Positions 7,115-14,891 of a DNA stretch of 16,532 bases are shown here, one piece after another; position 1 is the first letter of the stretch; each line of letters begins with the position of its first letter. The notes under the pieces were generated by a model. That model was given only the letters and a program-made list of their open reading frames with translations. It ran no database searches and was not told where the DNA came from. A program made the translations under genes and the position numbers. The stretch spans positions 1-16,532 of the forward strand of contig JACQNH010000043.1 in assembly GCA_016203175.1 (NCBI GenBank), in the 5' to 3' direction. The DNA comes from Candidatus Woesearchaeota archaeon. GTDB lineage: Archaea; Nanobdellota; Nanobdellia; SCGC-AAA011-G17; JACQNH01.

Positions 7115-8608
7115 ATGTCATTAGACAATTTATTAAAGAACATAAATGTTCTAGCAATTGTTTGTAATCAATGGGGAGACACAGGTAAAGGAAAATTTGT
7201 TGATTATTTCTCAGAATGGGCAGATATTATAGCAAGAGGAACAGGCGGAGCAAATGCAGGTCATACAATAGTAATAAATGACAAACAATATGTTTTCCAC
7301 CTAGTCCCATCAGGAATAATTTATGATTCTAAAGAAAAAATAAACATTATAGGCAATGGAGTAGCTTTTGATCCTTTTATAATGAAAAAGGAACTTGAAC
7401 TTCTTGTAGCTGAAGGATTAACACATAACCACCTAATGATCTCTTTAAATGCGAAGTTAGTCCTTCCTCATCACTTAATTTTAGATAGACTTGTAAATAG
7501 TGCAGAAGGACAAACAAAAATAGGAACAACTGGAAAAGGTATAGGCCCATTATACGAAGATCATATTGGTAGAAGGGGTTTAATAGTCAATGACATGTTA
7601 AACCCAGACATTTTTGTTAAAAAATTAAAAGCAAATCTTGAACATAACTTAATATTATTAAAAAGCAAAGATCCAGAAAAAATAAAAGAAGTTTTACATC
7701 AAAAAGATCTAGGCAATGGTATATTTTATGATATGAATAATATTTTAAATATAGACATAATTACTGACGTTTACAGGGAATATGGAAAATTTTTCAAAGA
7801 AATGATTTCAAATACAGAATTAATCCTTAAATCATCTTTAGGCTCCAAAAAAATTCTTTTAGAAGGCGCCCAAGGCCATTTATTAAGTATAGATCATGGT
7901 AGTTACCCATTTGTTACCTCCTCAGATTGTTCAATTGATGGTCTTGCAAAAGGAACTGGTTTACACACTAGTGAAATAGATTTTACATTAGGAATCGTAA
8001 AAGCATTTTATATGACAAGAGTTGGAGAAGGTCCATTCCCAACAGAATTAGGCGGCACTAAATCAGCAGAATGGTGTAAAACCCATAGAAAAAAAGACGA
8101 AGAAGATCTATACAAAAATGCAAATGTTAATAGTCTTAATGAATTCGAACAAGGAATCGGTATAAGATTTACAGGTAAAGAATATGGTGCAACAACTGGA
8201 AGACCAAGAAGAACTGGTTGGCTGGATTTACCTTTGCTAAGATATTCTACAATAATAAATGGTCCTAACATAGTTTTAAGTAAAGTTGATGTATTAAATG
8301 ATTGTGATAAAATTAAAATTTGTACAGGGTATGTTTATGAAGGACCAAATTACAACAATGGCAATGAAACATTAAAAACTGGAGATATAATAACTGTTGC
8401 TAACGTTCATTCAGAAGTTCTTGAACATTGTAAACCTATATATATAGAATTTTCAGGCTGGAAATCAGATATAAGTGGAATTAAACAATACAGTGCAGTA
8501 CCTCATAAACTTAGAAGAATTATCAGTTTTATAGAGTTTACGACTGGAACAGATGTAAGAATGATTTCAGTTGGTCCAGATAGAGATCAAACAATAATTA
8601 AAGAATAG
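7115..8608 (+). CDS. purA: Adenylosuccinate synthetase
   Basis: GTP-dependent conversion of IMP and aspartate to adenylosuccinate, first step from IMP to AMP. The N-terminal phosphate loop reads WGDTGKGK (20-27), with catalytic D22 and H50 in NAGHT. GTTGKGIGP, LLEGAQGHLLSIDHGSYPFVTSS, GEGPFPTE, TGRPRRTGWLD and the C-terminal GPDRDQTI are also family blocks. The loop usually reads GDEGKGK, so Thr for Glu at residue 23 is unusual. At 497 aa it is longer than the roughly 430-aa bacterial enzyme, with extra residues mainly in the middle and C-terminal third. A GAGGGAG Shine-Dalgarno-like sequence (7101-7107) lies at the end of guaB before this ATG, as expected for an internal operon gene that cannot be leaderless. 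Confidence 0.96.
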   Translation: MSLDNLLKNINVLAIVCNQWGDTGKGKFVDYFSEWADIIARGTGGANAGHTIVINDKQYVFHLVPSGIIYDSKEKINIIGNGVAFDPFIMKKELELLVAEGLTHNHLMISLNAKLVLPHHLILDRLVNSAEGQTKIGTTGKGIGPLYEDHIGRRGLIVNDMLNPDIFVKKLKANLEHNLILLKSKDPEKIKEVLHQKDLGNGIFYDMNNILNIDIITDVYREYGKFFKEMISNTELILKSSLGSKKILLEGAQGHLLSIDHGSYPFVTSSDCSIDGLAKGTGLHTSEIDFTLGIVKAFYMTRVGEGPFPTELGGTKSAEWCKTHRKKDEEDLYKNANVNSLNEFEQGIGIRFTGKEYGATTGRPRRTGWLDLPLLRYSTIINGPNIVLSKVDVLNDCDKIKICTGYVYEGPNYNNGNETLKTGDIITVANVHSEVLEHCKPIYIEFSGWKSDISGIKQYSAVPHKLRRIISFIEFTTGTDVRMISVGPDRDQTIIKE

Positions 8609-8730
8609 TTATGACAATGTAACTTTCATTTATATGGTCTATAAGATTAAAATTTTAAAGAATTTTTTGCACTGTTAAAAATTTTTCAGAGACGCGTGAG
8701 ATATATAAACAACAGCTATTATTACCTCAA

Positions 8731-8764
8731 TAAGATTATAAATTTTTGCATTCATAATCTATAA
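8731..8764 (+). promoter_or_regulatory. lhr promoter, leaderless type
   Basis: ATTATAAAT (about 8735-8743) is centred 26 nt before the ATG at 8765. A second TATA-like ATATATAAA at 8701-8709 lies further upstream. The 156-bp gap after purA holds nothing else I can recognise. Confidence 0.5.
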
Positions 8765-11700
8765 ATGATAACCTACAAAGAACAACCAGACACCCCCGAA
8801 GTGGTTAAAGAACTATTAATTCCACTAGTTAGAACCTGGTTTTTCAATAAATTTAAAGAATTTTCCCTACCACAACTATATGGTGTTTCAGAAGTTCATA
8901 AAAGACAAAATATCTTAGTCTCAGCTCAAACAGGTACTGGTAAATGTATCACACCTGAATCTAATGTATTATTAAACTTGAATGGAAATGCTAGAATTTT
9001 AACGGGATACGATCTAATAAATTTATCAAAAAATGGAAAATTAATAGCAAAAGTCGATAAAACCGGTAAGTTATATAAGATAAATGATCTTAATACCTAT
9101 TCACTGAATAAAAACGATATTAAAAAAAGTAGAGCTCATCTCTTCTTCGAAGAATACAAAGGAGACATATATAAGATAAAAACAGAATATGGAAGAGAAA
9201 TCAGACTCAGCCCAGAACATCCACTCCTTGTAGAAAAAGAAGGTGGCGAAAGATGGATTAAAGCAAAGAATGTAAATAAAAAAGATAAAATAGCTTGCCC
9301 TAAAAAAGTCTATTTGCCAGAAAGGGAAATAGTTTTAGATTATAAAAAAGCATTAATAAATCTAAAGAAAAAAGCTGAAACAGTCATAGATTACAAAGAA
9401 TACCAAAAATTAAAAAGAAAAACTAGTAACTTCTCGATATTTGATAAGTTAAAGAAAAAAGACTATTATAAATTAAGAGTTTTAACACAAAACTCCTTCA
9501 ATAAACTAGCAAGAAAGTTAAACACACACCTAAGTAGCGTCTTCAAAATTTTTAACAAAAGATCTGAACATAAAAAGAAAGAGTTGTTTACCTTATTCAA
9601 GAAAGAATGTAAAAAGATAAAATTCAGAAAAAATCAGATTATCTTTAAAAACCGAGCTACACAATTTTTTTCTTTTAGATACCCAAGGAGGTTAAATATT
9701 CCCTTAGCGAGATGGATTAGTTTTATCCTGGCTGAGGGGCTCATAGGGGATTATCAAAAAGGAACGCACCTGTTAATATCTCAAATGAATAGAATGCAAC
9801 TATTAAAGGAATTTTTCAGTACAGCCAATAAAATTTTTAGTATAAAATTTAAAAAGAAAAACTATAAAGACTACGCTATATATTCATCACTATTTTGTTA
9901 CTTTTTATGTGATTTAATAAATCTAAAAAAGGGGCGTGGTAGGATGGTACCATTTCCCGATTGGATATTGAATTGCAAAAAAGATATAAAAACAAATTTT
10001 CTTAATGTATTCTTCTCATTAGAGGCTGATATCGGAAAAAACGGCAGGGAGATCAACTTATGGCAAGCAAATAAAAATAAAATAGAAACAATAAATTATT
10101 TACTTTTGTCTTTAGGTATATTCCCATCCATAAGCAAAAGAAAAAAATATGCTACGAATACTAAGAATAAAACAAAAAGGGTTTACTATTGCCTAACAAT
10201 AAGAAAAATAAGGCATCTAAAAAAGTTCTTAGATATCATAGGTATAGAACACACACATAAGGAATCTATTAAATTACATCTTAAAAATAAAACAAGTGGC
10301 GAAGGTATATCTAAACATTTATTTAATTACAAAAAAATTAGGGCTTTATCTTATTTGTATAAAGACGATAAGCATTTTAAAAGAGAGTTAAACAACCCAT
10401 ATGATGTTGCAAGAAGAACAGGATATTTGACAGAAACAGCCCTACTCCATTTAAAAAAGAAAATCTTAAAATTCAAAGGAAACCTACTTGTAGACAACCT
10501 CTTAAGAGAAATTGAGACATTACTGAACAAGAATATTTGTTGGTTAAAAATCAAAGAGATTAAGAAACAGAAATATAATGGAAAGTTAATAGATTTAACA
10601 GTGCCAAAAACAAGAAATTTCATAGGTGGCTATGGTGGAATTTATTTACATAATACTTTGACTTCTTTTTTAGCAATCTTAAATGAACTAATTGACTTAT
10701 CACAAAAGAATTTGCTAGAAGACAGAATTCACTGCGTTTACATTTCTCCCTTAAAGGCACTTAATTACGATATTAAAGTTAACTTACTTAACCCTTTAGA
10801 AGAAATTGAAAAAATTGCAGGTAAAAAATTAGGGATAAGGGTTGGAGTTAGAACAGGAGATACCACAATAGCAGAAAGATCAAAGATGCTAAAGAAACCG
10901 CCACATATTTTAATTACAACCCCAGAATCATTAGCCTTATCATTATCCTCACCAAAATTTATTCAGCATTTAAATAAAGTTGCCTATTGTATCATAGATG
11001 AGACTCATTCCTTGGCAGAAAATAAAAGAGGCGTTCATTTATCAGTCTCCTTAGAAAGATTACAAAAAATGTCTCCTGGAATGTGCAGAATCGGTTTAAG
11101 TGCCACAATTGCACCCCTGGATAAGATAGCACAATTCTTAGTAGGTACAAATAGGGATTGTAAAATTATAGATATATCGGGATTAAAAAAATCTGATCTA
11201 AATGTTTTAACACCCTCAAAAGATCTTATTAATATAACATTTGAAAATTTATCCAAAGACATGTACAAATTAATAGATTCTTTAATACAACAACACAAAA
11301 CCACTTTAATATTTACAAACACAAGAGCAAGTACAGAAAGAGTTGTTCACCATTTAAAAGAAAGATTTCCTAAAAATTATATAGCAATAGAAGATGGAAC
11401 AAATAAACAAATTTCTTTAATTGGAGCCCATCATGGTTCATTAAGTAAAGAACATAGATTTAAAATTGAAGATGACCTAAGAAAAGGTAAGCTTAAAGTT
11501 TGTGTATCAAGTACTTCATTAGAATTAGGAATCGATATTGGTTACATTGATTTAGTTATTTGTTTAGGATCTCCAAAATCAGTAGCTAGATTAAGTCAAA
11601 GAACAGGTAGAGCAGGACATAAGCTGCATGATACAACAAAAGGAAGATTAATAGTGTTAGACAGGGATGATTTAGTCGAATGTTCAGTAATGCTTAAATC

Positions 11701-13069
11701 AGCTATAGAAAGAAAAATCGACAAAGTCCATATACCAGAAAATTGTTTAGACGTTTTAGCACAACAAATTATTGGTATCGCAATAAATGAAGCAATTGAC
11801 GTAGAAGAATTGTATTTAATGATAAAACAATCTTATTGTTATAAAGATTTATCAAAATACGATTTCTTAGAAGTTATAAAATATTTAGCAGGAGAATACT
11901 CTTCTTTAGAAGACCGCCATGTTTATGCAAGGATTTGGTTTAATGAAGGTAAAATAGGTAAAAGAGGAAAAATGACAAGAGTAATTTACATGACTAATAT
12001 TGGCACAATCCCAGATCAAAGTGGTGTAAAAGTAAAATATAAAAACAATTATATTGGAACAATAGACGAAAGTTTCTTAGAAAAATTAGAACGTGGTGAC
12101 ATATTTGTTTTAGGCGGTAACACATATCAATTTTTATTTGCACGAGGAATGTCCGCAGAAGTTTTACCAGTTCCAGGAAAAACACCTACAGTTCCTTCTT
12201 GGTTTTCAGAAATGCTGCCCTTATCATTTGATTTAGCCTTAGATATTCAAAAGTTCAGAAAATTAATGCTAGAAAAAATTAAAAAACCAAAACAAGAAGT
12301 TATAGATTTTATAAAAGAATATCTTTATCTAAATGAAGTACCTGCAGAAGCAATTTATGATTATTTCCTAGAACAATATAAATTTTTAGAAATTCCCAAT
12401 GAAAAAAAGTTAATTATTGAAAACTACAAAGATGAACATGGAAAAACATTTACAATATTCCATTCTTTATATGGTAGAAGAGTTAATGATTGCTTATCAA
12501 GATGCTTAGCTTATATAATTTTAAAAACACAACATCTAGACGTAGAGGTAGGTATAAATGATAATGGATTTTACTTATCAGCAAGAAAACCAATAAAAAT
12601 AATGCAGGCTTTAAGATTATTAAAAACTGAAAATTTAACAAAAGTAGCAGAAAGAGCAATAGACAAAACTGAAATTCTAAAAAGAAGATTCAGACATTGT
12701 GCAGGTCGTGCTTATATGATTTTACGAGAGTATAAAGGTAAAAGAAAGTATGTTGGAAGACAACAAGTATCATCAATGATTTTAATGTCGGCAGTTAAAA
12801 GAATTTCAAATAATTTCCCAATTTTAAAAGAAGCAAGAAGAGAAGTTTTAGAGGATTTAATGGACATTCAAAATACTGCTTTAGTCTTAAAACAAATAGA
12901 AGAAAACAAAATAGAACTAAAAGAAAAATTTACCTTAATACCTTCTCCTTTTGCTTTCAATTTAGTATCACAAGGAATTTCAGATATTTTAAAAGCAGAA
13001 TCAAAGCAGGAATTTTTAAAAAGAATGCACAATATGGTTTTAGCTAAAATTAATTTAAAGAAAAATTAG
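8765..13069 (+). CDS. lhr: Lhr-family superfamily 2 DNA helicase, intein-containing precursor
   Basis: 1434-aa precursor; removing the 570-residue intein leaves an 864-residue helicase, a usual size for an archaeal Lhr core. It is an ATP-dependent 3'-5' helicase linked to DNA repair. Motifs in precursor numbering: Q-motif region with FSLPQLYGV; Walker A SAQTGTGK (53-60) interrupted by the intein and resuming TLTSFL at 631; YISPLKAL (Ia); ITTPESLA (Ib); Walker B DETH (745-748); SAT (779-781); TNTRASTE (IV); SSTSLELGID (V); QRTGRAGH (945-952, VI). The C-terminal third matches the Lhr core layout in general form. The gene cannot give an active ATPase without splicing because the Walker A lysine and following Thr are separated. 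Its last 68 bp are duplicated beyond the vapBC operon. Confidence 0.95.
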   Translation: MITYKEQPDTPEVVKELLIPLVRTWFFNKFKEFSLPQLYGVSEVHKRQNILVSAQTGTGKCITPESNVLLNLNGNARILTGYDLINLSKNGKLIAKVDKTGKLYKINDLNTYSLNKNDIKKSRAHLFFEEYKGDIYKIKTEYGREIRLSPEHPLLVEKEGGERWIKAKNVNKKDKIACPKKVYLPEREIVLDYKKALINLKKKAETVIDYKEYQKLKRKTSNFSIFDKLKKKDYYKLRVLTQNSFNKLARKLNTHLSSVFKIFNKRSEHKKKELFTLFKKECKKIKFRKNQIIFKNRATQFFSFRYPRRLNIPLARWISFILAEGLIGDYQKGTHLLISQMNRMQLLKEFFSTANKIFSIKFKKKNYKDYAIYSSLFCYFLCDLINLKKGRGRMVPFPDWILNCKKDIKTNFLNVFFSLEADIGKNGREINLWQANKNKIETINYLLLSLGIFPSISKRKKYATNTKNKTKRVYYCLTIRKIRHLKKFLDIIGIEHTHKESIKLHLKNKTSGEGISKHLFNYKKIRALSYLYKDDKHFKRELNNPYDVARRTGYLTETALLHLKKKILKFKGNLLVDNLLREIETLLNKNICWLKIKEIKKQKYNGKLIDLTVPKTRNFIGGYGGIYLHNTLTSFLAILNELIDLSQKNLLEDRIHCVYISPLKALNYDIKVNLLNPLEEIEKIAGKKLGIRVGVRTGDTTIAERSKMLKKPPHILITTPESLALSLSSPKFIQHLNKVAYCIIDETHSLAENKRGVHLSVSLERLQKMSPGMCRIGLSATIAPLDKIAQFLVGTNRDCKIIDISGLKKSDLNVLTPSKDLINITFENLSKDMYKLIDSLIQQHKTTLIFTNTRASTERVVHHLKERFPKNYIAIEDGTNKQISLIGAHHGSLSKEHRFKIEDDLRKGKLKVCVSSTSLELGIDIGYIDLVICLGSPKSVARLSQRTGRAGHKLHDTTKGRLIVLDRDDLVECSVMLKSAIERKIDKVHIPENCLDVLAQQIIGIAINEAIDVEELYLMIKQSYCYKDLSKYDFLEVIKYLAGEYSSLEDRHVYARIWFNEGKIGKRGKMTRVIYMTNIGTIPDQSGVKVKYKNNYIGTIDESFLEKLERGDIFVLGGNTYQFLFARGMSAEVLPVPGKTPTVPSWFSEMLPLSFDLALDIQKFRKLMLEKIKKPKQEVIDFIKEYLYLNEVPAEAIYDYFLEQYKFLEIPNEKKLIIENYKDEHGKTFTIFHSLYGRRVNDCLSRCLAYIILKTQHLDVEVGINDNGFYLSARKPIKIMQALRLLKTENLTKVAERAIDKTEILKRRFRHCAGRAYMILREYKGKRKYVGRQQVSSMILMSAVKRISNNFPILKEARREVLEDLMDIQNTALVLKQIEENKIELKEKFTLIPSPFAFNLVSQGISDILKAESKQEFLKRMHNMVLAKINLKKN
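8945..10654 (+). other. Intein with LAGLIDADG homing endonuclease, in the Lhr Walker A motif
   Basis: Residues 61-630 of the precursor. It starts with Cys61 directly after GTGK and ends with His629-Asn630 before Thr631, the residues needed for class 1 splicing (Cys nucleophile, HN terminus, Thr as +1). Block B is RLSPEHP (147-153) with the histidine present. Block F/G is GKLIDLTVPKTRNF...GGIYLHN. Two LAGLIDADG-type helices are recognisable: WISFILAEGLIG (317-328, acid E324) and FFSLEADIG (416-424, acid D422). Both metal-binding acids are kept, suggesting a working endonuclease and a recently mobile element. The precise fusion GTGK|TLTSF after excision restores a normal P-loop. Confidence 0.95.
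13001..13068 (+). repeat. 68-bp direct repeat, left copy (3' end of lhr)
   Basis: It encodes the last residues of Lhr (...EFLKRMHNMVLAKINLKKN). It is repeated at 13768-13834 with only about four differences, all but one near its left end. The two copies bracket the vapBC operon, a layout like attL/attR of an element that integrates into a gene's 3' end and restores it. Confidence 0.92.
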
Positions 13070-13476
13070 ATTAATTTTAGCATTTCTATTAGTTCGTGCG
13101 TTGCGTATATCCTAACTTCATTTTGTTCTTTTAGCTTTTTATCATTTGACCAAATTGGACATCTCAGATATAGGGCTAAAGCAAAATAAACTATATCTTT
13201 TGGATCAGGACAGATTTTATCAGCTTCTTCCCTGTAACTAAGGAAATCCTCTTCGCTGAACACAACAATATTATGCTTCAAAATCATATACAACCAATCA
13301 AACTCTTCTTCAGTTAATCTAGATTTCTCGATAATCTCCAGTTTATTGTTCTCTAATTCTTCAAAAAGAAGCCTTGGAGCAAAAATATTCAATTTATCAT
13401 TAAAGAAAACATCTAGGGGTTTACCAGGAACCGCTAACATTGCTAAAATTACATTTGTATCAATAACAATCTGCAT
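13066..13476 (-). CDS. vapC: VapC-like PIN-domain toxin ribonuclease
   Basis: 136 aa. PIN domains cut RNA with a cluster of acidic residues around a metal ion. Here they are D6 (MQIVIDTN), E39/E40 (LLFEELE), D94 (CPDPKD) and D112 (WSNDKKL), in the usual order. The frame is open from a GTG at 13482 that overlaps the antitoxin stop. I prefer the ATG at 13476 because AGGAG lies about 9 nt before it and only 3 nt before the GTG. The gene directly follows its antitoxin and its stop overlaps the lhr 3' end on the other strand by 4 nt. The RNA target is unknown. Confidence 0.9.
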   Translation of the reverse strand: MQIVIDTNVILAMLAVPGKPLDVFFNDKLNIFAPRLLFEELENNKLEIIEKSRLTEEEFDWLYMILKHNIVVFSEEDFLSYREEADKICPDPKDIVYFALALYLRCPIWSNDKKLKEQNEVRIYATHELIEMLKLI

Positions 13477-13478
13477 TA

Positions 13479-13703
13479 TCACATGCTCCTAAACTTTCTC
13501 GCCATCTCCCCATTAATCTTGCGTGATATCTCTCTAACATCTTTTTCAGTAAGCTTACTCTTGCTAGCTATTTTTTTTAATAGTTCTATTTCCTTTATCT
13601 TCTCTTCAAAGGCCTTTCTAGCCACAGCAGACCAATTAATTTCTTCCAAGTCTACCATTCTCTCCTTTAATTTGTCCGGAATTGAAACAGATAGGTTTGT
13701 CAT
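13479..13703 (-). CDS. vapB: VapB-like antitoxin, ribbon-helix-helix type
   Basis: 74 aa from the ATG at 13703. The N-terminus NLSVSIPDKLKERM followed by a helix with NWSAVARKAFEEK has the look of a ribbon-helix-helix DNA-binding fold; the charged C-terminal half would wrap the toxin. An upstream in-frame ATG at 13715 would add four residues, but the GGAGGA inside those codons is itself a Shine-Dalgarno-like sequence for the ATG at 13703. Antitoxins of this kind repress their own operon. The AT-rich repeats TAATATTTATATTAACATTAA around 13725-13750 overlap the probable TATA box and are the obvious operator candidate. Confidence 0.88.
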   Translation of the reverse strand: MTNLSVSIPDKLKERMVDLEEINWSAVARKAFEEKIKEIELLKKIASKSKLTEKDVREISRKINGEMARKFRSM

Positions 13704-13715
13704 TTTATCCTCCAT

Positions 13716-13755
13716 TATTATTTTTAATATTTATATTAACATTAATATTTAAACC
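13716..13755 (-). promoter_or_regulatory. vapBC promoter/operator region
   Basis: Repeated AATATT/TTAATAT words (13726-13750) surround a TATA-like ATTTATAT, about 32 nt before the ATG at 13703. That distance leaves room for a short leader with the GGAGGA ribosome-binding sequence. Binding by VapB is inferred from the family. Confidence 0.4.
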
Positions 13756-13767
13756 TTTCGATTTTAG

Positions 13768-13834
13768 TCAAACAAGAATTTTTAAAAAGAATACACAATA
13801 TGGTTTTAGCTAAAATTAATTTAAAGAAAAATTA
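13768..13834 (+). repeat. 67-bp direct repeat, right copy (duplicate lhr 3' end)
   Basis: Copy of 13001-13068. It keeps the reading frame ...FLKRIHNMVLAKINLKKN and a stop codon but has no gene upstream, so it is a relic of the original lhr end. Its right end overlaps the stop codon of the recombinase gene, implying that lhr and the recombinase were once directly convergent. Confidence 0.92.
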
Positions 13835-14668
13835 AATATAATCGAGTGGATTCTTAATTTTACTTAAATCTCTATTTGAAACCTTTGTATATATCTCAGT
13901 AGTTTTCAGGTCAGAATGCCCTAATAGTTTTTGTATATACCTTATATCTGTTCCAGCCTCTAATAAATGCGTTGCAAAAGAATGTCTTAGCATATGTGGA
14001 TGTACTTCAATACCAATCTTTCTTCCGCCTATTTTAAGTATTTTCTGTATTGATTTTTTTGAATACTTCCCATTTCTCCCCTCTAAAATATACTCTGTCT
14101 CAAAACTACAATTGCTATAATACTTAAGAAGATCCATTTTCAAAGAATCCGAAATAATTGTTACTCTGTCTTTTTTTCCCTTTCCTCGTCTTACATAAAC
14201 TATATTCTTTTCAAAATCAATATCAGATCTTTTAAGATTCAAAAGTTCACTCAACCTTAATCCTGTTGAATACAACAATTTTATTGCAATTTTATGCTTT
14301 ATATTTTTAGTTGAAGCTATTAAGGTTTTAATTTGCTCTTTTGACAATACTTTTGGTAAGCTCTTTTCTTTTTTCTTTATAGGAATATCCTCTTTTGTAA
14401 ATGGCCTTTTTAATATATCACAAAAGAAAAATTTTATCGCAGCATACTGTAACCTTGAAGAATTTATTGACAATTCTCTTGATAATAAGTAGTATTTAAT
14501 TGAGTTGAAATCCATATTAAGCCTATTTTTGTTAACAAAATCAATGTATTTTCCAATCCAAAATAAGTAAGTTTTGATAGTAACCCTGCTAAATCCCTTC
14601 AAAACACATAAATTAGTTACTTCTTTAATACATCTTTCTTTTTCCCACTGATTATTTATATAATCCAT
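13832..14668 (-). CDS. Tyrosine recombinase, XerA/XerC-D-like, in integron-integrase position
   Basis: 278-aa site-specific recombinase. N-terminal SAM-like core-binding domain (about 10-90), then the catalytic domain with all six active-site residues: R138 (STGLRLSE), K163 (RRGKGKKDR), H225 and R228 (HPHMLRHS), H251 (LLGHSD) and nucleophile Y260 (TEIYTKV). R138 to H225 is 87 residues; in class 1 integron integrase IntI1 the equivalent R146-H277 spacing is 131, because IntI proteins carry an extra segment between these patches. This protein lacks it and so is Xer-like. The ATG at 14668 has an AT-rich TATA-like box around 14691-14699. It is transcribed away from the attC-bearing array. It may act on a chromosomal dif site, on the array, or both. 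Confidence 0.9.
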   Translation of the reverse strand: MDYINNQWEKERCIKEVTNLCVLKGFSRVTIKTYLFWIGKYIDFVNKNRLNMDFNSIKYYLLSRELSINSSRLQYAAIKFFFCDILKRPFTKEDIPIKKKEKSLPKVLSKEQIKTLIASTKNIKHKIAIKLLYSTGLRLSELLNLKRSDIDFEKNIVYVRRGKGKKDRVTIISDSLKMDLLKYYSNCSFETEYILEGRNGKYSKKSIQKILKIGGRKIGIEVHPHMLRHSFATHLLEAGTDIRYIQKLLGHSDLKTTEIYTKVSNRDLSKIKNPLDYI

Positions 14669-14823
14669 ACAAGAACTTATAGATTTACTGGTTTATTTAA
14701 TGCTCTACTAATTTTCCGTAAAAATCACTAAGTTTTCAAGAAAATACAACAAAACAGCCTATTAAGTATATAAAGCTCTAAAATATAATGAAAAAACTAC
14801 AAAGAAAGTAGATGTAATAGATG
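14669..14823. promoter_or_regulatory. Region between recombinase and first cassette (candidate attI)
   Basis: 155 bp with no gene. It contains the probable recombinase promoter near its left end and ends at the junction G14823|T14824, after which the sequence is GTTATACGA, the exact complement of the left core box of attC1 with its two flanking bases. In an integron this would be the attI side of the first insertion. I see no separate integrase-binding repeats that I can defend. Confidence 0.4.
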
Positions 14824-14854
14824 TTATACGACATTGGGCTACTGGGCGCAAAAA

Positions 14855-14891
14855 GACAAGCTTTAATAAATTCGCAAAATCTTCTATTATT
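14855..14891 (+). promoter_or_regulatory. Cassette-borne promoter of the DHFR/RibD-like gene
   Basis: TTTAATAAA (14862-14870) is centred 26 nt before the ATG at 14892, preceded by the purine-rich AAAAAGACAAGC where a BRE would lie. The gene would then not depend on an upstream cassette promoter. Confidence 0.5.

Noticed and set aside
8008..8271. 87-codon frame opposite purA
   Set aside because: Antisense to well-conserved purA blocks.
10351..12185. Three minus-strand frames opposite lhr and its intein
   Set aside because: All lie opposite a continuous, motif-rich gene and have no start signals of their own.
13483..13752. 89-codon plus-strand frame opposite vapB
   Set aside because: It is the antisense of vapB and its promoter. 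The Ser/Ile/Phe-rich product is typical of an antisense shadow.
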